A stretch of DNA of 59,524 nt, taken from assembly GCF_002217355.1 (NCBI RefSeq), contig NZ_MUHA01000018.1:1-59524 (forward strand). The letters run 5' to 3'. Shown piece after piece: positions 10,484-20,519 of this stretch. The notes beneath the pieces were generated by a model, which saw nothing but the letters and a program-made list of their open reading frames with translations, made no database searches and had not been told where the DNA came from. This stretch comes from Flavobacterium oncorhynchi (lineage in GTDB: Bacteria > Bacteroidota > Bacteroidia > Flavobacteriales > Flavobacteriaceae). The translations under genes and the position numbers were made by a program. Numbering within the stretch: position 1 is the first letter of the stretch; every line of letters begins with the position of its first letter.

Positions 10484-11623
10484 ATGAACCAAAACTCACA
10501 ATTGCTTGATATCCTTAGGGAAATAGTGACGAAAAAGAATTTTGATGCGTCTAAAATTGAATTACTGCCTTTTGAAGATCAGGAATTGATAAAAAATCTT
10601 CAGAGTAATGGTTTGCTTGAAGAAGCGCTGTTGTATTTGGAATCTATCGACACTGATAAAAATTGGGAAGAATTACAAGAGAAACTAAATCTGGAGAAAA
10701 AATCAGTTGTAATCAATTGGAGGAATATTTTTCAATATGCGGCAATGCTTTTTTGCTTATTAGGTTTGGTATATGTTTTTCAATACAAGACGGGTAAACA
10801 AAATAAAGCAGCAGTTTCTCCTAATGCCATTCAATTGGTTTTAGAAAATGGAGATGTTCAGGTTTTAAATCCGAATGGAGAACAACAGATTATCAAGAAA
10901 AATGGAGAAGTAGTGGCTTCTCAAAAGGAAAATGAAATTAATTATCATTCGGCTAAGTCAATTAACAAATTGGTTTACAACGAAATTAAAATTCCGTACG
11001 GTAAGACTTTTAAAATAACATTATCGGATGGAACATTGGTCAATATGAACGCTGGTTCTTCTTTGAAATATCCAGTTCAATTTATTAAGGGACATAATAG
11101 GGAAGTTGCTTTAGACGGGGAAGCTTTTTTTGATGTTGCAAAAGATAAAGCGCATCCATTTATTGTTAAAACAAGAGGTGTAAATGTGAAAGTTTTAGGT
11201 ACAAAGTTTAATGTGAGTTCTTATAAGGAAGATACAGATATCAATACAGTTTTAGTCGAAGGTTCGGTGAGTTTGTCTGATGCTGCTAATGCAAATACAA
11301 AAACAACGCTGGTTCCAGGTGAAAAAGGATCTTGGAATAGTCGAAATACGGAAATAGCTAAAGAGAAAGTAGATACCCGTTTTTATACCGAATGGATAAA
11401 TGGTGAAATTGTTTTCAGAAAAACGGCTTTTAAAGATATTATAATAAAACTAGAAAGGACTTACAATGTTACTATTGAAAATAATAGGAAAGATATTTTA
11501 GATAAAAAATTCAATGCTAGTTTCAACAAGAATATTGAAAGTATAGAAAAGGTATTAGAAACAATGAGCAAAATTCAAGGCTTTACTTATAAAATAGAAG
11601 GAAAGCTTATAAAAATAAACTAA
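10484..11623 (+). CDS. FecR-family anti-sigma factor
   Basis: Inner-membrane anti-sigma/sensor protein. The cytoplasmic N-terminus (about residues 1-80) would bind the ECF sigma. A single membrane segment follows near 84-102 (IFQYAAMLFCLLGLVYVF). The periplasmic FecR domain (about 165-265) shows VPYGKTF-like IPYGKTFKITLSDGT and LDGEAFFDVAKD motifs, and a C-terminal DUF4974-type domain (about 305-375) completes the usual Bacteroidota architecture. It precedes a TonB-dependent receptor that carries an STN signalling domain, the expected third partner of cell-surface signalling. Confidence 0.93.
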   Translation: MNQNSQLLDILREIVTKKNFDASKIELLPFEDQELIKNLQSNGLLEEALLYLESIDTDKNWEELQEKLNLEKKSVVINWRNIFQYAAMLFCLLGLVYVFQYKTGKQNKAAVSPNAIQLVLENGDVQVLNPNGEQQIIKKNGEVVASQKENEINYHSAKSINKLVYNEIKIPYGKTFKITLSDGTLVNMNAGSSLKYPVQFIKGHNREVALDGEAFFDVAKDKAHPFIVKTRGVNVKVLGTKFNVSSYKEDTDINTVLVEGSVSLSDAANANTKTTLVPGEKGSWNSRNTEIAKEKVDTRFYTEWINGEIVFRKTAFKDIIIKLERTYNVTIENNRKDILDKKFNASFNKNIESIEKVLETMSKIQGFTYKIEGKLIKIN

Positions 11624-11778
11624 CTATTTACTAACCAACCAAAAAAAAGAAATTATGAAGAGGATGTAATTTTTTGAGAAACATAAGAAGTAAAATCGGA
11701 AAATAGTACCAGTATTTCCCGATTTAAGTGTTTCAAACGACGTATCGAAATTAAATCATTTAAAATCAATCCAAAATT

Positions 11779-14700
11779 ATGAAAAAAATAATTAAGAGGA
11801 ATTGGCTTAGTCCTTATTTGCCTAAAATTAGTCTAAGAATGAAACTAACCACATTATTACTGATACTTTCTTTGATGAAAATTCAAGCAAGTGTCTATTC
11901 GCAAAATACAAAGCTTACATTTAACATAAAGAATGCGCCAGTCGAAAAGCTGTTTAACAAAGTAGAATCTGTTTCAGAATACAGATTTCTTTTTGAAAGC
12001 AGTATAATTGACCTGAACAGAAAGGTGACAGTTAATGTAAAGAAAAAGGGGATAACCGAAATATTAGAAGAGGTTTTTAAAGGAACCGATATTTCTTATA
12101 CGATAAATGATCGCCAGATTATTTTGGTAAAGAAAAAACAGCAAGTACATCTTCAGGAAAAAAATACAGTTCAGAAGGTTATAATCGAACAAGGTATTGA
12201 AGTTACTGGAGTTGTAACCGACTCGAAGAATATGCCGATACCAGGAGCGAATGTTATTGAAAAAGGAACTAAAAATGGAGTACAAACCGACTTAGATGGA
12301 AAGTTTATAATTCGTGTAAATGGAGCCAATAGTGTTTTAGTTTTTTCTTTTATAGGATTTGAGAACAAAGAAGTAACGGTTGGTCAAAGTAAGTCTTTGA
12401 GTGTGATTTTAAACGAGCAAAATGCAGCTTTAAATGAAGTTGTAATTGTTGGTTATGGCGCGGTAAAGAAAAAAGATTTGACAGGAGCTGTAGCAACCGT
12501 GAAATCAACGGATATTGCTTTAAGTCCAGTTTTAAGTCCGATGGAAGCACTTCAAGGGAGAGTTTCGGGGCTGGATATTCAACGTGGATCTGGAAAAGCT
12601 GGAACATCTCCAAAAGTCTTACTAAGAGGAAATAGATCTTTGACAGCGAGTCAGGATCCGCTGTATATTGTTGACGGACTTCCTTCAAGCATCGATAATT
12701 TGAATCCGAATGATATCGAAAGTATTGATGTTTTAAAAGATGCTTCTTCGACTGCAATTTATGGTTCTTCGGGTGCGAATGGAGTTATTATTGTTACCAC
12801 TAAAAAAGCAAAAGCAGGAAAAACGCAAATTGACTTTAACAGCTATTTTGGACTAAATGGTTTCTCTTCTTTTCCTGCTCCGCTCACAGGAGAGAAATGG
12901 TTAAATTATAAAAAAGACCGATTTTACTTAGACAATGGCTACCAAGCAACAAATTTAACAGATTTAGGTTTAAACGCATCTGCAGTTGCCGCGATTGAAA
13001 AAGGACAATATGTAAATTGGATCGATAAAACTTTACAAGTAGGAACGCAGCAAAACCATAATCTTTTTATGAGAGGCGGATCTGAAAAAGTACAAGGGTA
13101 TTTTTCTTTAGGATATATAGGTGAAGAAGGGATTTATGAAAATGATAAAGTAAACAGCTTTAATTCCAGAGGAGGAGTTGATATTAAATTTAGCGATAAA
13201 TTTAAAACAGGTTTCCAATTGATTTTAAACTATCGTAAAAACAGCACAACCAACAGTAGAATTAATAAAGCATACAGCGTTTATCCTTTAGGAGTTCCGT
13301 TTGATGAAAATGGTGTTGTGAATCTTTATCCAATCGAAGGAGATCAAAACAACATTAGCATTTTGGCAAATAATTATCCAGGGGCTTTTGCTAATGAATC
13401 ATTAAGTTATAATGTCCAATTCAATCCTTATTTGGAGTTTGAATTTGCTAAAAATTTTAAGTTAAGATCTAATTTAGGAACTCGATTTTCAGGAAGCAGA
13501 GCGGGGACTTTTCAAAATAAAAATTCATACAATCTGTTAACGGAAGGTAGAACTGCAAGCGAAGCCACTTATAATAATGAACTGGCTTATAGCTACATCT
13601 GGGAAAATATTTTGAGTTATAACTTTAAATTGGGTAAAGATCATGATTTTGGTTTAACAGGAATTACTTCTTGGGCAGACAGCAGATCAGAAGGAGCTTA
13701 TTTAGGCGGTAATGGTATAGATTACGACGACTTTAAGTTTTATAACATGGGGGCGGTAAAAAATCTAACTACCAGAATGAATGCTTACAGCCAGTTTAAC
13801 AGAATGTCATTTGCGGGTCGTTTTAATTACAGCTTTAAAGGAAGGTACTTATTTCAATTAACCAATCGCTGGGATGGAGTTTCTCCTTTGGCGGAAGGCA
13901 ATAAATGGGCATCTTTTCCATCTGCATCATTGGCTTGGCGTATCAGCGATGAAAGTTTTATGGAAGGAACGAGTTCATGGCTGAATAATTTAAAACTGAG
14001 ACTTGGTTATGGTGTTTCAGGATCGGCAAATATTGATCCTTATTCTAGTTTGACTCGTACCTCTACTAAAACAAGCAGTCTTTCTCTTGGCGGTGGTACA
14101 GCTTTACCAATGTATGTTCCTACCGAGCATATTTCAAATTCAGATTTAACTTGGGAACGTTCTACAAATACTAATTTAGGTTTAGATGTCTCTGTTTTGA
14201 AAAATAGAATTGATCTTGTAGCCGAATATTATTGGACGAATACAGATGGCATTTTATGGGATCGTCGTCTGCCTACAAGTTCAGGAGGTTACGATGCTAA
14301 AACACCTTATAAAAAGACTTCTAATATTGCAACTTCTCAAAACAGAGGTTTTGAACTTTCTATAAATACTAAAAATATTGATACTGAAAATTTTAAATGG
14401 AATACTTCATTCACCTTTACACATGCCACAGAAAAGCTGACTAATATTGATTTAGGGAACTTAACCGTTAATGAATTAATCTCTGAAGGTCTCTTCATTG
14501 GGCAGACTCCAGCGTCAGGCGGTGTGTTTTATGATTATAAAAAAATAGGAATCTGGCAATTGGGTCAAGAAACCGAAGCCGCTTTGTATGGTGCAAAACC
14601 TGGAGACATAAAATTGCAGACAGTGCCGCAAGTTGATGCCAATGGAGTTTCTGATAATGGAGTACACGTTTATTCTACAAAAGACAGAATGATTGTAGGA

Positions 14701-15165
14701 AATAATGTTCCAGATTATTTCTTTGGTTTCCAAAATACATTCAAGTACAAGAATTTTGATCTTACAATATTTGTAAACGGAAGACAAGGCGGTATGATGC
14801 GTGCTCAGGTTTTGGGTTATTGGAACAAAGAAGCACAGCCGGAAACTTATAGTTACTGGACACAAGATAATCCAACAAATGATTTTCCTAGACCGGGAGG
14901 TAGTTTTAATACACAATTTCAATCGTCATTAGAGCTTGTAGATGCATCATATATAAAAATCAAGAATATTACTCTTGGTTATTCTATGCCCGAAGATTTT
15001 CTTAAAAAAACGGGTCTAAGTAATTTGAGACTTTATATAACATCTTATAATCCTTTTGTTTTTAGTCGTAGTCATTTGTTGAAAAATGTAGATCCAGAAA
15101 GCGGAGGGTCAGATTCATTCCCGTTATTTAAACAAGTTGTTTTCGGTATTAATTTATCATTGTAG
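11779..15165 (+). CDS. SusC/RagA-family TonB-dependent receptor with STN domain
   Basis: Outer-membrane transporter of a SusCD pair. An N-terminal hydrophobic segment with signal-peptide features ends near residue 40. The STN signalling domain (about 45-115) would contact FecR in the periplasm. A carboxypeptidase-D-regulatory-like domain follows (about 140-215, VTGVVTDSKNMPIPGANV), then the plug (about 220-340, NEVVIVGYGAVKKKDLTGAV and SIDVLKDASSTAIYGSSGANGVIIVTT split across it) and a 22-strand barrel. The length of 1128 residues is typical. It sits 4 bp before susD. The STN domain links its expression to the ECF sigma/FecR pair upstream. The substrate cannot be told; no degradative enzyme lies in this locus. 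Confidence 0.93.
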   Translation: MKKIIKRNWLSPYLPKISLRMKLTTLLLILSLMKIQASVYSQNTKLTFNIKNAPVEKLFNKVESVSEYRFLFESSIIDLNRKVTVNVKKKGITEILEEVFKGTDISYTINDRQIILVKKKQQVHLQEKNTVQKVIIEQGIEVTGVVTDSKNMPIPGANVIEKGTKNGVQTDLDGKFIIRVNGANSVLVFSFIGFENKEVTVGQSKSLSVILNEQNAALNEVVIVGYGAVKKKDLTGAVATVKSTDIALSPVLSPMEALQGRVSGLDIQRGSGKAGTSPKVLLRGNRSLTASQDPLYIVDGLPSSIDNLNPNDIESIDVLKDASSTAIYGSSGANGVIIVTTKKAKAGKTQIDFNSYFGLNGFSSFPAPLTGEKWLNYKKDRFYLDNGYQATNLTDLGLNASAVAAIEKGQYVNWIDKTLQVGTQQNHNLFMRGGSEKVQGYFSLGYIGEEGIYENDKVNSFNSRGGVDIKFSDKFKTGFQLILNYRKNSTTNSRINKAYSVYPLGVPFDENGVVNLYPIEGDQNNISILANNYPGAFANESLSYNVQFNPYLEFEFAKNFKLRSNLGTRFSGSRAGTFQNKNSYNLLTEGRTASEATYNNELAYSYIWENILSYNFKLGKDHDFGLTGITSWADSRSEGAYLGGNGIDYDDFKFYNMGAVKNLTTRMNAYSQFNRMSFAGRFNYSFKGRYLFQLTNRWDGVSPLAEGNKWASFPSASLAWRISDESFMEGTSSWLNNLKLRLGYGVSGSANIDPYSSLTRTSTKTSSLSLGGGTALPMYVPTEHISNSDLTWERSTNTNLGLDVSVLKNRIDLVAEYYWTNTDGILWDRRLPTSSGGYDAKTPYKKTSNIATSQNRGFELSINTKNIDTENFKWNTSFTFTHATEKLTNIDLGNLTVNELISEGLFIGQTPASGGVFYDYKKIGIWQLGQETEAALYGAKPGDIKLQTVPQVDANGVSDNGVHVYSTKDRMIVGNNVPDYFFGFQNTFKYKNFDLTIFVNGRQGGMMRAQVLGYWNKEAQPETYSYWTQDNPTNDFPRPGGSFNTQFQSSLELVDASYIKIKNITLGYSMPEDFLKKTGLSNLRLYITSYNPFVFSRSHLLKNVDPESGGSDSFPLFKQVVFGINLSL

Positions 15166-15169
15166 TATC

Positions 15170-17029
15170 ATGAAAAAATATATAAAATTAAAATCAGTAA
15201 TTGTCTTAATGTTTTTTATGGCTGGATTAACTCAGTCATGCAGTTTAGATGAAAAAAACCTTACTACTGTTTCTTTGGATAAATCTTATAGCGAAAGGCC
15301 GGGATTCGAAGGATTAATCAACAGTTGCTACGAGAATTTATATTTCCTGCACGGAAAGGTCGATTATATAGCACCTACAGAAGCAGGAACCGATTCTTGG
15401 GAAAACGTGAGTAATAGCGGAATTGGTTTTACACAATATGCCAGTCAGTTAAATCCAGATGACGGAAATATTAAAGTAATTTGGGGTACAGCTTACACAA
15501 CTATTAATCTTTGCAATACAGCAATTTATTATTCAAAAGATGTTAAAGGTTATGCTTCTACAGAAGAGTTGAATGCAAAATTGGCAGAAGCTTATTTCCT
15601 AAGAGCCTTTAGTAATTTTACATTGGTAGAACAATTTGGAGGTGTAGTTCTAAGAACAAAATCATCTATTATTGAAGGAGCAGATAACGCTCCAGTGCGT
15701 AGTTCCGAGAAAGAGTTTTACGATTTAATTATTGAAGATTTGAAATTTGCCTGTGCAAATCTTCCAGTGCAGCAGACTTTACAAGGACGAGTGGCTAAGA
15801 AAGCGGCTTATGGTTTATTGTCAAAAGTATATCTGCAGAGAACAAGATTAGGAGACGCTTCGGAGTATGCAAAATTGGCCTTAGAAACCGCTGAAGAATT
15901 AATTAATAATGCAACAAAATACCAGACTGCTTTATATTTAAGCGACAATGCTAAATCGGGATTTAAGAAGCTATGGGAAGGCAGCAATAATAAGAAAAAC
16001 ACAGAATTTTTGTTTACTCAGGGAATTGATCCTGGAGGTCTTAATCCAGAAGGTTTCAACAGAGGAAGAACAAGACAGTATTATTTGCCAGATTTAGCAA
16101 CCAGAGGAGCAGAATGGGGAGCTGGAGCAACTAGTATTTTGTATGGACGAGCCAATAGCCGTTTGCTAAAACCAAGTAAATATTTGTTGACAGAAGTGTT
16201 TACACCTGTACAATCGCCAGCAGATACACGTTTTGCAGAAACATTTACGTACAAGTTTTATGCTGCAGCAAATAAAACGATTACGCAAACCATGGCGACG
16301 GCTTATAAAAAAGATCCTTCAGTAGTTGGTTATACCATTAAAAATACATTAGCACAGGCACTTCCGGCGGTTAATTTTTATTCGCAAAGAATAGAGGAAC
16401 AAATTAATATGAATAATGATGAAGGTTTAGCCGTGTTCACTCCAAATTGGAATATCGATCCAGTTGTGAAAAGCAAAATGCCAATGCTTGTAGCTGATCC
16501 AAGTGATATTTTCGAACCAGGAACCAATAAGTATAAGGATCCTGCAATGTATCCAAATGATCCAAATCTTATTAATATTTTTCCAGCCATGCGAAAATTT
16601 TCTGCAGCATTGTATTGTCAAAGCAATCAGTATTGGTTAGGAGATATTCCTATTATTCGTTTGGGAGAAGTGTATTTGATAGCGGCAGAAGCAGCTATTT
16701 TAACAGATAATCAGGCTAAGGCATTGATTTATGTAAATACTCTTAGAAAAAGAGCCGCGTTAACATCAAGAGAAAGTGAAATGTTGGTTTCAGGTGCTCA
16801 AATGAATATCGATTTTATTCTAAAAGAAAGAGCAAGAGAGTTATCTGGCGAACATACAAGATGGATTGATCTAAAACGTACAGGAAAGTTAACTAAAACC
16901 TATTTGGATCAGACAAACCCAATCGCAGGAACAAATTTTGTTGAAGGCAAACATACTGTTAGACCAATTCCGAGATCATTTTTGGATGCAATTTCAAATG
17001 CCAAAGAATTTGGTACTAATGGGTATTAA
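15170..17029 (+). CDS. SusD/RagB-family nutrient-binding lipoprotein
   Basis: Surface-exposed substrate-binding lid of the SusC transporter encoded 4 bp upstream. I start it at the ATG at 15170 (MKKYIKLKS); an upstream in-frame ATG lies inside susC. A lipoprotein signal peptide with lipobox TQSC (Cys about residue 24) is followed by the N-terminal TPR-rich SusD domain (EAYFLRAFSNFTLVEQFGGV) and the C-terminal SusD/RagB domain ending in LKERARELSGEHTRWIDLKRTGKL. About 619 residues, normal for the family. Substrate unknown. Confidence 0.93.
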   Translation: MKKYIKLKSVIVLMFFMAGLTQSCSLDEKNLTTVSLDKSYSERPGFEGLINSCYENLYFLHGKVDYIAPTEAGTDSWENVSNSGIGFTQYASQLNPDDGNIKVIWGTAYTTINLCNTAIYYSKDVKGYASTEELNAKLAEAYFLRAFSNFTLVEQFGGVVLRTKSSIIEGADNAPVRSSEKEFYDLIIEDLKFACANLPVQQTLQGRVAKKAAYGLLSKVYLQRTRLGDASEYAKLALETAEELINNATKYQTALYLSDNAKSGFKKLWEGSNNKKNTEFLFTQGIDPGGLNPEGFNRGRTRQYYLPDLATRGAEWGAGATSILYGRANSRLLKPSKYLLTEVFTPVQSPADTRFAETFTYKFYAAANKTITQTMATAYKKDPSVVGYTIKNTLAQALPAVNFYSQRIEEQINMNNDEGLAVFTPNWNIDPVVKSKMPMLVADPSDIFEPGTNKYKDPAMYPNDPNLINIFPAMRKFSAALYCQSNQYWLGDIPIIRLGEVYLIAAEAAILTDNQAKALIYVNTLRKRAALTSRESEMLVSGAQMNIDFILKERARELSGEHTRWIDLKRTGKLTKTYLDQTNPIAGTNFVEGKHTVRPIPRSFLDAISNAKEFGTNGY

Positions 17030-17052
17030 GTGCACTTTTGGTTAGGTGCTTT

Positions 17053-17082
17053 GGGCAGTTCGAAAGAGCTGCCCTTCTTTTT
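17053..17082 (+). terminator. terminator after susD
   Basis: GGGCAGTTC (17053-17061) pairs with GAGCTGCCC (17066-17074) around a short A-rich loop (one G-U pair), followed by TTCTTTTT. It closes the FecR-SusC-SusD unit. A second hairpin at about 17092-17116 (AATGACTT / AAGTCATT) lies just after the convergent AIM24-like gene and may serve that strand. Confidence 0.85.
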
Positions 17083-17125
17083 ATAAATTAAAATGACTTC
17101 CATTTCTGAAAGTCATTCTATAAAA

Positions 17126-17929
17126 TTAAAAACGATTATCGCCATCCAAAAGATTTCCTAATCCGCCAAGTAAACTTCCTTCATCACGACTGTTTCCTCC
17201 AGATTTTGGTGCCGATGCAATAATGCGGTCAGCCAGTCTTGAGAATGGCAGTGACTGTATGTAAACTGTTCCCGGACCTTTTAAAGTAGCATAAAATAAT
17301 CCTTCGCCGCCAAAAATAGAATTTTTGATTCCGCCAATAAATTCAATATCATAATCTACATCTTTGGTAAAACCAATAATGCATCCTGTATCTACTTTTA
17401 AAACTTCGCCGTGACCCAATACTTTTTTAGCCATTGTTCCACCAGAATGTACAAATGCCATTCCGTCTCCTTCAATTTTCTGCATGATAAAACCTTCGCC
17501 TCCAAATAAACCGCGTCCTAATTTCTGAGAAAATTCTATTCCAACAGAAACACCTTTGGCAGCGCATAAAAAGGAACTTTTTTGACAGATAAATTTACCT
17601 TGAAATTCTGTTAAATCAATTGGAAGGATTTTTCCTGGATATGGCGATGCAAATGATACTTTGCTTTTAGTATTTCCTTGGTTTAAAAATGCTGTCATAA
17701 ACAAGCTTTCGCCAGTAAGAACCCTTTTACCTGCATTTAAAAGTTTGCCAAACAAACCTGAACCTTGTTGTTGAGAACCGTCTCCAAATATCGTTTCCAT
17801 CTGGATGTTGTTTTCCATCATCATAAAACTTCCAGCTTCGGCAATTACAATTTCCTGTGGGTCTAGTTCTATTTCAACATACTGCATTTCTTCCCCAAAA
17901 ATCTGATAATCTATTTCGTGTGCCTGCAT
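17126..17929 (-). CDS. AIM24/TIGR00266-family protein
   Basis: Conserved beta-solenoid-like protein of the AIM24 (TIGR00266) family, molecular function not established; the yeast namesake affects mitochondrial inner-membrane organisation. The gene shows the glycine-rich repeated hairpins of the family (SGLFGKLLNAGKRVLTGESLFMTAF, split here for length; GRGLFGGEGFIMQKIEGDG; GGIKNSIFGGEGLFYATLKGPG). 267 residues, no signal peptide or membrane segment, so probably cytoplasmic. It is convergent with the SusCD operon and has no operon partner. Confidence 0.85.
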   Translation of the reverse strand: MQAHEIDYQIFGEEMQYVEIELDPQEIVIAEAGSFMMMENNIQMETIFGDGSQQQGSGLFGKLLNAGKRVLTGESLFMTAFLNQGNTKSKVSFASPYPGKILPIDLTEFQGKFICQKSSFLCAAKGVSVGIEFSQKLGRGLFGGEGFIMQKIEGDGMAFVHSGGTMAKKVLGHGEVLKVDTGCIIGFTKDVDYDIEFIGGIKNSIFGGEGLFYATLKGPGTVYIQSLPFSRLADRIIASAPKSGGNSRDEGSLLGGLGNLLDGDNRF

Positions 17930-18078
17930 AATTTCTAAATTTTTTGTTTTTTAAAATTAGACAAAAAATTCAGTAGAATGTTACAGCATTTTGTGTACTT
18001 CGGCTGTTTTTAAGAATATTATATGATTTTGTTATTTTAAATTAGTCTTAATTATGTTTTTTATTGCTTTAAATTCTA

Positions 18079-18086
18079 TATTTTTG
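18079..18086 (+). promoter_or_regulatory. -7 promoter box (TATTTTTG)
   Basis: Perfect TAnnTTTG box 23 bp before the ATG of the small gene at 18110. No good -33 TTTG at the expected spacing, so strength is uncertain. Confidence 0.5.
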
Positions 18087-18109
18087 CACCGTTATTATAT
18101 TTTATCAGA

Positions 18110-18466
18110 ATGGCATTAGTTAGTGATTTGACCACCAAAGTATTATTTGAAACCGAAAAAGGATATAGTTATCAATGTGATTTGACCAATAGTATAATTA
18201 TCAATTTTGTTGATACAGTGTCAAGTTATAGAATTCAGGATTTTTTGATTTTTCAAAGAAAGGTTAATAGCGTTGACATTCTTAACATGCTTTATGACTT
18301 ATCTGATCAGTCAGACGCTCAGTTGATTGAAACTACTAAAAGAAATTTTTCTAGAAATCTTACTATCTGCGAAATAGTGCAGTTGAGAGATTTATTAAAC
18401 GGAACAAAATTTACCCTTACATTACATTCTATGCTTTGCAGTATTGTTAATGTAGAGCTTATTTAG
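18110..18466 (+). CDS. conserved hypothetical protein (118 aa)
   Basis: I do not recognise a domain. The protein is soluble, without signal peptide or membrane segment, and has alternating hydrophobic/charged stretches compatible with a small alpha/beta fold. Two cysteines stand in SMLCS and TICEIV but no metal-binding pattern is evident. A TATTTTTG promoter box lies just upstream and ferritin follows 89 bp downstream in the same direction, so they could share transcription. Codon use matches its neighbours. It is probably a real gene because of the promoter and the ATG placement. Confidence 0.6.
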   Translation: MALVSDLTTKVLFETEKGYSYQCDLTNSIIINFVDTVSSYRIQDFLIFQRKVNSVDILNMLYDLSDQSDAQLIETTKRNFSRNLTICEIVQLRDLLNGTKFTLTLHSMLCSIVNVELI

Positions 18467-18555
18467 ATTCTTACTTAGATTAAATCCAAATTTTCAGGTG
18501 TTTAGAGCTGCCGTCTTTAATTTTTGTAATTTTACACGTATAAAAATTAAAGGTT

Positions 18556-19074
18556 ATGAAAGATTTACTAAGAACAAGTACTTCATTAGTTGAAGGAATC
18601 GAAAATATATTGAACTTACAAGCAAAATTAGAAAGCGACGCTTCTAATAAATATTTAGCTATGGCTGCATGGCTGGATAGAAATGGTTATGCAAATACAG
18701 CATCTTATATGTATAAGCAAGCCGAAGAAGAAAGAGAGCACTTTCTAAAAGTTTTCAAATATATTACAGACATGGGTGGGATTGCAGTTACGCCATCTGT
18801 TCCAGAAGTGCAGCAAGAATTTGCTTCTTTTAAAGAAGTATTTGAAATTGCTTTGCAAAACGAAATTGCAGTAACTCAGGCAGTCAATAAAGTAATCGCA
18901 AAATGCAGAGCTGAAAATGATTATGCTACAGAAGATTTTATGATGTGGTATGTGGCTGAGCAAAGAGAAGAAGAGAAAAATGCAAGAAGAGCTTTAGAGC
19001 TTTTTGAATTGATCAACGAAAACGCAGCTGACGGCAAATTTCAATTAGACGTACAAATAGCTAAAATTGGATAA
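18556..19074 (+). CDS. ferritin (bacterial non-haem, FtnA-like)
   Basis: Cytoplasmic iron-storage protein forming a 24-mer that oxidises Fe(II) and stores it as mineral. The four-helix bundle carries ferroxidase ligands in expected places: a Glu near residue 27 (KLESDASNKYLAMAAWL), EEEREHFLK with Glu and His near 58-62, QNEIAVT with Glu near 103, and AEQREEEKN near 135-142. The length of 172 residues is standard. It is followed by a strong terminator shared with the convergent peptidase gene. Confidence 0.92.
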   Translation: MKDLLRTSTSLVEGIENILNLQAKLESDASNKYLAMAAWLDRNGYANTASYMYKQAEEEREHFLKVFKYITDMGGIAVTPSVPEVQQEFASFKEVFEIALQNEIAVTQAVNKVIAKCRAENDYATEDFMMWYVAEQREEEKNARRALELFELINENAADGKFQLDVQIAKIG

Positions 19075-19100
19075 GTAAACCCAATTTATAAAATTAAAAA

Positions 19101-19137
19101 AGCCCTTAATGATTTAAAATTATTAAGGGCTTTGTTT
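19101..19137. terminator. bidirectional terminator between ferritin and pepP
   Basis: Arms AGCCCTTAAT (19101-19110) and ATTAAGGGCT (19122-19131) are perfectly complementary around an 11-nt loop, with A-run before and T-run after. It can work on both strands between the two convergent genes. Confidence 0.88.
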
Positions 19138-19139
19138 AT

Positions 19140-20432
19140 TTATTCATTCATCAAGCTTTCAATCTCATTAGCTTCAATCGGAATGTTGCGCATTAAGTTA
19201 AAAGGTTCTCCTTTTTCTTGAACGACAACATTGTCTTCTAAACGAATTCCGAAACCTTCAGCAGGAATATAAATTCCTGGTTCAACCGTAAAAACCATAT
19301 TAGCTTTCATAGGTTCGTGAAGCAAACCGTAATCGTGTGTGTCAAGTCCCATGTGGTGAGACGTTCCGTGCATGAAATATTTTTTGTATGCAGGCCATTC
19401 TGGATTTTCATTCTGAACATCTGCTTTATCAATTAAGCCTAAACCAAGTAATTCAGAAGTCATAATTTTACCAACTTCAATATGATATTGTTTCCAAAGT
19501 GTTCCTGGCGTAAGCATTTTTGTTGCTTCGTTTTTAACTCTTAAAACAGCATTGTAAACGGCTTTTTGACGATCAGAAAAACGTCCTGAAACTGGAATTG
19601 TTCTCGACATATCGCTTGAATAATTTGCATATTCAGCCGCAACATCCAACAAAATTAAATCACCAGCTTTACATTGCTGATTGTTTTCGATATAATGCAA
19701 AACATTTGCATTGTTTCCAGAAGCGATAATTGGTGTGTAAGCAAAACCTTTAGAGCGGTTACGGATAAATTCGTGAGCCAATTCAGCTTCGATTTCATAT
19801 TCAGTCACATTTGGTTTTACAAACGACAATAATCTGCGGAAACCTTTTTCTGTAATATCACAAGCCTGCTGAATCAAATCGATTTCTTCGCTTTCTTTTA
19901 CAGAACGAATTCGCTGTAAAATTGGGTTGCTTTTTGCAACATTATGTGCTGGATAACGTTCTTTCCACCATTTTACAAAACGTGCTTCGCGAGTTTCAGT
20001 TTCAACAGACGCGCGGTAATGTTCGTTTGTGTTGATGTACATCGTGTCAGCATACGTCATCATTTCGTTTAAGACTTTATGAAAATCCTGCAGCCAATAA
20101 ACAGTTCTAATTCCCGAAACCTGAAAAGCACGTTCTTTAGTTAGTTTTTCACCTTCCCAAACAGCGATGTGATCGTTAGTTTCTTTCAGGAAAAGAATCT
20201 CTTTTTGATTTTCATAAGGTGCATCTGGAAATAAAAGTAAAATGCTTTCTTCCTGATCTACGCCGCTTAGATAAAAAATATCTCTGTGTTGTGCAAACGG
20301 AAGAGTACTGTCGGCACTAACTGGGTAAATGTCATTAGAATTGAAAACGGCAACAGAGTTTGGTTTCATTTCTGCCGTGAATTTTTTGCGGTTTTTTACA
20401 AAAAGAGCGCTGTTTATTTGATGATATTTCAT
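19140..20432 (-). CDS. pepP: Xaa-Pro aminopeptidase (M24B)
   Basis: Metallopeptidase that removes N-terminal residues preceding proline. It has the aminopeptidase P N-terminal domain (about residues 1-130) and the pita-bread M24 catalytic domain (about 175-415). Metal ligands are visible in order: two Asp in LLDVAAEYANYSSDMSRT (about 262 and 273), His in GTSHHMGLD (about 355), Glu in VEPGIY (about 384) and Glu in IRLEDNV (about 399). The length of 430 residues is normal. No signal peptide, so cytoplasmic. Confidence 0.93.
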   Translation of the reverse strand: MKYHQINSALFVKNRKKFTAEMKPNSVAVFNSNDIYPVSADSTLPFAQHRDIFYLSGVDQEESILLLFPDAPYENQKEILFLKETNDHIAVWEGEKLTKERAFQVSGIRTVYWLQDFHKVLNEMMTYADTMYINTNEHYRASVETETREARFVKWWKERYPAHNVAKSNPILQRIRSVKESEEIDLIQQACDITEKGFRRLLSFVKPNVTEYEIEAELAHEFIRNRSKGFAYTPIIASGNNANVLHYIENNQQCKAGDLILLDVAAEYANYSSDMSRTIPVSGRFSDRQKAVYNAVLRVKNEATKMLTPGTLWKQYHIEVGKIMTSELLGLGLIDKADVQNENPEWPAYKKYFMHGTSHHMGLDTHDYGLLHEPMKANMVFTVEPGIYIPAEGFGIRLEDNVVVQEKGEPFNLMRNIPIEANEIESLMNE

Positions 20433-20519
20433 AATAACTTAGTTTTTGAACTTCGAATTTCAAAATTACATTTTTTTACAAAGTAGTGTATGATAGATTT
20501 ATTAAAGTTTTCTTATTTG

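Noticed and set aside
12350..12757. 135-aa minus-strand ORF within susC
   Set aside because: Shadow frame of a well-supported SusC plug region.
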